From an uncultured Prevotellaceae bacterium (GTDB lineage Bacteria; Bacteroidota; Bacteroidia; Bacteroidales; Bacteroidaceae), in the NCBI GenBank assembly GCA_902799455.1, contig CADCAX010000005.1:1-37270 (forward strand): a stretch of 37,270 nucleotides of DNA, read 5' to 3'. Within the stretch, counting starts at the first letter, position 1; every line of letters begins with the position of its first letter. Below are positions 17,510 through 26,500 of the stretch, piece by piece. Both the position numbers and the translations under genes were made by a program. The notes under the pieces are model-generated. The model was given only the letters and a program-made list of their open reading frames with translations, did no database searches and was not told the DNA's origin.

Positions 17510-20500
17510 TTACTTTTTTCCTCTTATAATCAGTTTCTTACTGTACTGACCATCATCAGTACATACGATATAGACACCGTCTCTGGTGATCGGTGTTTCA
17601 ACGGTCTCACCGGCCTTCACGACGAAGCCGTTCAGCTTGATGCCGACAGGCGTGTAGATGCTCACGTCGACAGTATAACGAAGCGATGACTTGACGACGA
17701 CCAGACCCTTCTTGCCATAGATATCCAGCGTGCCATCCAGACGGTCGGTAATCTCATCGTGCAGGAAGTTGGTATCAACATCCATACCAAAGACCACCTG
17801 TTCCACATTCGGAGTCTCCTTGCCTCGAGCAGGAGAAGCGACACTCTTCACAATGTATGGGCGGAAGGCACTGACAATGCCGTCGGCCTCATTCTTCACA
17901 TAGCTGGCACCATCGTCGGCCAGTACGTAACACTCACCTTCGTTGGTGAACTTCTTACTTATATAATTAGGTATATACTCATAACCGTCCTTCACCGTCT
18001 TACCCAAACTGAGCTCGGTGTCACTAATGGCAATCGTCACTGCCGGATCGGAAGCGAAGGTGATGGTCTGCTTGTCGAGCTTGGCGGGAGCAGGCGTTGC
18101 AGTGTTGGAGGCCGTCCATTCACCACTCAAGTCGAACTCATAATAGGATTTGCCCGGGAAGCCGATCAGATAAGGTTTGCCTGCCTGCTCCAGCGGATAG
18201 CTGGTATAGGTGTGGCCGGAGCTATAATACTCCTTGTAATCCTCACCGTTCTTATCGTCACGATTATTCTGGGAATAATAGTAATCCCACAGGAACTTAT
18301 TCGTGTATGACTTATTCGCACCATCTGGTGCCAGCAGGTTGAAGTCTGCGGCATATACTCCCGAAGTGCTCGTCTGACGGAAGTTACCTGCGAACTGACG
18401 GAGCCAGTACTCATGGCCCATGGTGTCGTCCTCTCCTGTTTCTTCGTCCTTGTAGTTGTAGAAGTGGGTAATCTCACCCTTCTGCTGAGTGGCGACTTTG
18501 CTGACCTTGAACGGTAGGCTGATATTGTCCCAGCCCTGAGTATTACCCGAGACGATGTTGACAAACTTGTCCGGCGTGCGCTGATACCACATCCGATAAC
18601 CGTCACCCAGATCATATGAAATCGGGCAGTTGAAGTCCTGCTTGTCGACAAGCAGATGGTCGGTAGTAGTCTTGAGGTTGCTCTGGACGAGGTGACCGAA
18701 TACGGTTGAAGGAGCGATACCCACACTGCCATAGCCGTCGTTGATAGCATAAGAGCTATACTTGGGCTCATCGAAGTAGGCAGTAAGCACGTCGTAAGTC
18801 TTCTTGTTGGCACTCTCAGCCGGAGCATAGACCAACAGGTTTTGGGTCTCGCTGACATTCTCAATGCTGTACAAGCCATCATCGTCGAGCAGCGGCTGGT
18901 AGAAGAATTTGCCATTCCATCCCAGGTTATAGCTCGTATCATTATGGCCATTAAAGTCGATGGCCGTCATGCCGGGATAAGCTTCCTTCACGTTGGTACT
19001 CGTCTCTGTGGGAGGCTTCGAGTAAGCTGCCAGCGTGACTACCGGGTTGAAGTGAGCCACTCTCATGGTCTTCGAGCCGAAGTAGGCCGGTGCACGATGT
19101 ACGTGGTTACTGCCGGTACCATCGACCAGGAATCCGTCTCTCTTATTGACAGCCGTCGGGTATTCCTGATGTGCGCCAGTATAGTCGTAGGTCAGCGACT
19201 GTCCGAAGAATACATAGTCGTGAGGCCAGATGGGTGCATACTTATCGACGTCATTGTTGCTCTCATCCTTGACTGTATAGTGACGCTTATCCTCTGTCGT
19301 GGGAATCTCACCATCGGCAAAGCGGAAGTCACCGTCTTTGTAACGGTTCTCAACATAACCCGAAGAGCACAGTTGGGCGGTGGTGTTGTCATAGGTACCA
19401 TAGAACTTCGTCTGCTTCTCAAGCGTACCATCTGTCTTCATATAGAAGCAGTCATAAGCATTTCCTGAGGATACCTTCTTATCGCAGTAGCGCTTATAGA
19501 GGTAGAAGCCGTTCAGGTTGTATGCCACCTCACCATTATAGAACGACCTGTCGGCCATCTGGACGGGCTTGCCGTGAGTCTCTCCAGCAGGAACGGTGTA
19601 GTTGTTGCTCGTCGGATAATAGCTGTTGACCACCTGTATCAGATTATCACTACCTGTACGTGATGGGTTACCGAATACGGCATAATGGCCGACACCCGTG
19701 TCAGGTGTGCCCGTAGTCTTGATCCAGCAGTTCTCCACATAGCCATCGCCCGTCTCTGCCACACCGGCACCTGTGAACGATCCCGTGACACCGAGGTTAT
19801 AGACATTGCCACAGAGATGGCCGAAGAGTGAATTGTCGAGTCCGCCGATTGTGTGGCCCTCACCATGGAAATTACCCTCGAAGCATTCACCTGAGTTGTT
19901 GGCCACAGGTGTCCACTCATTGGCAGCTCCTGTGTCAGGATGAGTTATATCCGTATCCAAGAAGAATTCCAGATACTTACCGCCCTTCATGGGTTTGGCT
20001 GTATGGTTCTCCAAGGGCACATGACCTGCCAGACTACCACTGCTGACAGGAACTGGATTACCGTTTGCATCATAGGTCTTGGGCACATAACTCAGGTCGA
20101 TGAGATCCTTGAACATATCAAGGCCGTTCTGACCGTTAGCACTATAATCGTTGATATAGATCTTCGGCTGACGGTCCACGTCCTTATGGTCGATATAGTA
20201 GTGGTGGTCCTTATCGTCCATCACCTTCTTCAGGTCGTGGTAGTTGGCCACGTTCAGCTTCACCGACTTCGAGTAGGTCTTACCAAGGCTCGTCTGAGCA
20301 TAATATGCAATCCAGTAGTTGTTCTGGTACCAATAGAGCGGTGTCTCGTTGTTATAGAACGGGGTTCCGTTATAGTGGGTAGCAGCATCGTCATCGTTTG
20401 AGAATATCTCCCAACCAGATTCCGTGATGCGGTAAGCACCCTGGGTAACCGACGGGATGTTCATACCAATGGTAGTACCCGGGAGTACGATGCCAGGCTT

Positions 20501-23500
20501 GGTGATGTCACCAATCTCTGGTACACCACTCTTGAAGTTGATGTGGATGTTCACGATGTGACGCTCACTCACCGGTGTCACATTAAGACCTGACTCGTCG
20601 CTCTCATCATATTCATAGAGGTAGATGACGGTGATGATCTTCTCAGCCGAGAGGTCGTTGATATCCGACTCGTTTGAGACATAGAGCGTGCTGATCTCCG
20701 TAGGTGACGTACCGTGGATGGTAAAGCCCATCTGGTAGTTGCACAGACCATCGTAAGTGGTTTCACTGATGACTTCACCCAGCTGAACTTCAGTATTCAC
20801 ACTATGCGTCGTACTGGAGACGGAAGTACCGTTCTTCGTGACTGCCGTGGTGGTTACTGGCTTACCCTCACCTTTCTCGTTAATGGTATAATTGCCACGA
20901 CAATAGTAATAGGTCTTGGGCTCATAGACCGTTTTACCTTCTACAGTTGTAGGCGAATTCGTCTGTCCATCTGTGAAGTGAATTTTATCGATGTTCGCCT
21001 GTCTTATTTCGCCCAGATTATCATAGGTATCCTTATCAATCTGCTGACCTGTGGTATATGGAACCTCACCATTCATGAATGTCTCGCGTACCATATAATA
21101 GTCACCAGGTGCCGTGATGGTGATGGGCGAATAGTGACGCTTCTCATTGGGGATAGACTCATAGGCTTCGCGCGTCAGCCAATCTTCCTGACTGGTACTC
21201 TTATTAATCGTATGCGATGTCTCGTTTTTGTCTTTATAGGTTATCGACGTCACATCGTGGGATTCTTTATCCACATAGCCCACAAACTCTGCCTGATAGT
21301 CGATAGGCTGCGTACTTGAGTACACCTTAACAGGATTATCTCCATCATATTGTGTCTTGCTGCCGTACGCGCCACCGAAGCTAGGATCAATGAGCAGGTC
21401 GAGCGCATCGTAGTTGTAGGTGAAGTTCTCACGCTCTGCAGCAGTCATGCTACACCATGTGTCGATGGCACGATAAGCCTTTCCACTTTCAAAGTAGATT
21501 CCGCCATATTTACCTGCCTTTTTGCAATAATAGGCATCGTCGAGATAGCTGTTCAGATAAGAATTCACCTGATCACCAGTCCATGTCGGGTTCTTTGTCG
21601 CTATCTTAGTCTTCAGTTCTGTGATATCTGCTGACGAGAGCACCTTGCCGGCCCAGACATAGTCGGTAGAAGAGAATTCCAGCAGGCTGGTACATACCTT
21701 GGCCAGTTCCACTGCATGTGCAGCCGTCATCGACGACCATTGATCATCTGTATATTTAGATTTATAAATAGGTGTACCAACCGCCAGACTCTGAATCTCC
21801 TCATTTGATTCATTCTTCACAGAGTATTCCTTGGTCACCACATAAGCCTGTTCCACCTCGGCCTGAGTAGCTTTGGCTTCGTTTGAAAGATGACCATAGA
21901 CGGTGTTGTCATAAGTGGTCTTGGCACTACCATAGATAATGCTACCCAGTGTGTAATCCTGCTGACCAAAGACCGCATTGGTGACACCAGACTTCAGCGT
22001 GTAGGTAGGACCTTCGGTATAGAGGTTCTTGTTATCAGCGGCTTCATACTGCTTGGTATTCAGTGCATTGGCCTGTCCGGGACTTGCCGTCTTGGTGTAG
22101 TAGTTATTCCACACCATGGGGTTGTTCACATCGTAAGTGAGCACATAACCCGTATTATGACCCAGATTGTTCGACATGCGGAAGAAGTAGTCGAAATTGC
22201 CGTCAGATTTCTCCTCATCACCTTCCATGTATTTGATTGTCGGATGAGAATCCTTCAATGCTGTATATTCACTCTCCAGCATCACACTACCCTTCTTGTA
22301 CTCTGTATAACCGATCTTACAATCCTCAACCACCACATAAGTCATGTCCACGAACTTAACCTTGTCGCCCTCGCTCAGCAGATTGTAATCCCAGTTGCTG
22401 ATGGCCTGGTTCAGCTTGTAAGACACGTTGTTCACAACAAAAACGGAATCGGCATTTTCAGATCCCAACTTGTTACCACCCTTATCATAGTAAGCATAGT
22501 AGTTGGGCTGCACGTCGCGCAGCGTCATTCTACCATTGGAAGCCGCTGTGATGGTCAACGGGATCTCCTGCTTCTCTGCCGTTGCATTGGCAGAACCCGT
22601 GTATGCCGAGATATGCTGTTCATACACATAGATGCTACCCCTGATAAACCAATAGTGGGCAGGTGAAGCAACATAATGATCGTTATAGATACCACCATTG
22701 GGATAACAGTCGTCCACAATCTGCTTGGTGTTATGCACAAAGTTACCCGACGTCTCAATGGGTTCGAGTGCCGACGTAGCATCACTATATTCATATTGGC
22801 GATAGGTGCGGGCACTCTCGTTATAACTGAGGAGAGATACCTTATTGTCATCAACTACAGATCGGGTGCCATGCTCGTTCTTGGCATAGACATAGCCGCC
22901 ACCCATACCTGGCATCACGTTGATCAGGTCGAGTTCGATAATACCTGTAATATATCCCCACCTGTCCTCGCCAGCACTTTCTGTCTCCTCTTTCTTCAGC
23001 TCCAGATACACACCCGATGCCAGAGCCACCTTGTTATGGCTGATACCGTTATTGCGGTATTTACTTTGTGGCTTGGCATATTTCCAGTCATAATAAGTTG
23101 TAGTACCATCTGCTTGAATCGAGGTGTTCTTGGTGTCGGTCTTACGCACGTCAGTAAACTTCACATCGCTGGTCAGATTACCCAGGAACTTCACGGAGTT
23201 ATAGATACCGAAATAGTTACCATGCTCCTTGTCCTTGTCTGATGTGTCACCGGCATCAGAGGTACGCTTGTTCAGCGACACCTCTTCCACACGGTTGATG
23301 GTATAGCTGTTATAGTCCACGCCTCCGTTCACCTGCGGTGCACGGTCAACGGCTCCCTTCATCACCATTCGACTACCGAACACGCCACAGAAGTCGGCAC
23401 GCTGGATGGTGTTCATCGGACGACCGGCGTAAATACTGGTCACACCCAAGAGCGTCCAGTTGGCTTTCTCACCAGTCTTCTGACTTGGAACATCAGAGTC

Positions 23501-26500
23501 TACGCCATCCATCAAACTGTATTCGCCCTCCTCAATTTGCTCGTCTTTCTTGTAAGTTCTGCTGCCTTGAGTCCAATAAGTTGCTTTTTCCGTCTCAGAG
23601 AAACTGTTATATATGTCATCTGTAGAAGAAGTTCTCGGTATTTTCTGACCTTTTCTATATGACACATTATTATATGTATGAAGCTGCTTACACTCCCAAT
23701 AATTATAGGTATGATCTAGGTTTGCTCCATATTTCAGTTTATAATAGGCTTGCTGTCTGGGGGTGAGAGCATTATACTCCTCCAACAGCATCGTTTCCTT
23801 CAGACTGTAATAGTCAGTACCATAGTTATCGATATGTAACTCACGGAAACCATCGACCAGTGTCAGGTTACCATCACCGTAAAGGCCACCCATCTCCTCA
23901 GTACCAAGGGAGATGAGGTCGAAGTTATAGACATCGCGCAACGAGGCTGCCGCATTACCATAGACGGTAACAGTATTGGCAAAGATCTTGTCACTACCCT
24001 CGGTGATGTTTCCACCAGCAAAGAGTGCGTTATGTATCACAATACCACGGGTATCCAGTTTCGCCCATTCACTGGCGACATGATCCCTGCTCTTCAACTT
24101 GTTCAGGGCCTCCAAAGGCACATAGTCACCCTTCGCATACGTTGTACTGCCGATCTTGATACCACTGGCATTGATGACCTTACACTGAGGTTCGACAGCA
24201 ATCTTACAATCTTCCGACAACTTCGAACTGGTGTCTCTATAATAGCCGTCGCCACTCTTCGTTCCCGTGGCACTATAGACGAATCCCTCGTTTCCGCCGC
24301 CGAAGACATTGCCGTAGCCCCTCAGCACATTGCTCTCCGTACCAATCTCACCACCATAGATATGTACGTCGGTACTACCGAAGACATAACCCTTGGAACT
24401 CTTGTCCATAGTCTCCTTCTCTTCGTCGGTCATATAGCCTTCGCCACCCCAGTTGTCATAACCTCGACCACCACCAAAGACATCGCGCATCACATGTCCA
24501 TCCCAGAGTTCAACATGGGTCTCACCGCCCTTGTAAATGGCAACACCGTTCTTAACAGAACCCGGGTACTTAGCAATGCTATCCGGGTGGGCAGTACCAC
24601 GACCAATAGGTCCAATCTCACCACCGCCATAAAGGCTACCACGGACGATACCGCCACGCATGGTGACGTGAGAACGGTCCACATAGCTATTAGCCACATA
24701 GCCGCCACCGAAGATATTACCACCCTGCTCCAACTTGTTATCGCCTACTATCTCATCATCCAGTTCCTCCACATAATGTTCATCGAAATCGGTTGTCTGA
24801 GCATTGTCTGCTACACTGGAGTTATAGCGATAGCCTATATATCCCTTGTTCAGCTTGACATAGGCATCACCATAGATGACGCCACCCTCACCACCGCCAT
24901 AGACATTACGGGTGATGGAAGGAATGCCACTGGTATGGGTGGTGCCTTCAAGATCACCGACGACTACGTGCACCTCACCATCGATATCTAAGTTGTTTTT
25001 GGCCACATTAGCGATTGCACCACTGTGATAGCCCACACTACCACGCCAGCCTCCACCATAGACATTACGCACTGTGCCACCCTTGATATAAGCATTAGCA
25101 CTGGCAGTGAAGTTATCGGCTCCAAAAAGATTATAGACGGATCCCGACGTACCGGCTGCATAGATATCCTTTCCGACTGTACCACCGAGCAGGGCGATGT
25201 AAGTCGTACCATAGACATCACCGCTTCCTTTGAAGGCATCATTTACATTACCAAGTCCACCACCGTAAGCATAGTTACCGACATTTGCACCTTCATAGAT
25301 AATGACGTTGGTATTGTATTTCTTAAATATTTTAGCCTTTTGGGCTTCAGTGAGCTCACGATCATCAATCTCGGCTTCCCTTGCCAATGGGTTAGTCAGA
25401 TTGGTTTTAATATTAGCTGCATAGTCTGCAAACGACTCAGGGTCATAACCTGAGCCTAAAGTCCAAGCGGCTTCAAAGTTTTCGATCTCATCAGGATTTG
25501 ATCCAATATACTTCTGCACGCTCTCCGCACTCATCACACCGCCGGCCTGTCCTCCACCATAAACCTCCCAGACATTGGCGCCGGAATTCAGGTTGACCTC
25601 AGTGTACTCATTCCAGGTCAGAGAACCACAGCCTGCACCATAGACGGTAGCTGTGGTCATTCCATAGGAAGGATGTTTCTGTCTGACACGGGAAGAAATA
25701 TTGATTTTGCCATAGAGGGTACGACGCGCATAGTTGTTTCCTCCGTAGATGGCACCCTTCATCAACTCGTCAGTACCAGTTGGGTCACAGATCAGATAAG
25801 CGTCTTCACTCTGGGTCAGATAGTTCACGTTGGCCTCGTAAACATCACAAGGCTTATAAGCACCACTACCATATGCACCACCAAAGATGCTGCCGATCTT
25901 GATAGTAGAGCCAAGTGGCACATTCACAACTGTGCGACGAGTGATACCCTCCTCATAACTACCGCCATAGGCTGCACCTATCCTTCCGCGCATCAGGTCG
26001 ATGATAGCGGAGGCTTCGTTGAGATCAAAGTTGTCTGCAAATGTTTCCGCTGCAGGATAGCGCATACCCAAACCGTTATAGGCACCTGCACCGAAGACCT
26101 CGGTATTGGCGAATTTCTCCACATTGTCGGGAATGTCAATCAGCACGTAGCTGTGGTCCTGTCCCTTGTCGCCGTCACGGTCACCCGAGAATCCCTCTCC
26201 GGCACCGAAGATCTTCTCTACCGCATTATTGGCATTTATATTGGGTCTAAAGTTGACGAAGGCATTGTGCAGATATGGTTTGTTGGCAACTTTATAGTCT
26301 TCATCATCAGCATTTTCCTTGACAGAAAAATCATCAAGTGAATAATCATAGTCACCGAAGCAACCGCCGAGGATGCTTCTCACCCTACCCTGCGTGTACT
26401 CCATATAAGTCGTGGCCTTCTTGACTTGTGCCTGATAGGTATCTGCCACCAGGGCTTTGACCTCATCACGGATGCGACCACTGAAATCGGCCTCACCCAG

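Noticed and set aside
21890..22666. 258-codon plus-strand frame opposite the middle of the 3951-aa gene
   Set aside because: It is antisense to clearly coding repeats. Its Ile/Val/His-rich composition mirrors the complement of the real gene, and no family is recognisable.
24032..24991. 319-codon open frame on the plus strand opposite the 3951-aa gene
   Set aside because: It lies antisense to the G-rich repeat region. Glycine codons rarely give stops on the opposite strand, so long antisense frames arise automatically. The predicted protein is a monotonous Ile/Thr-rich string without signal peptide or domain.
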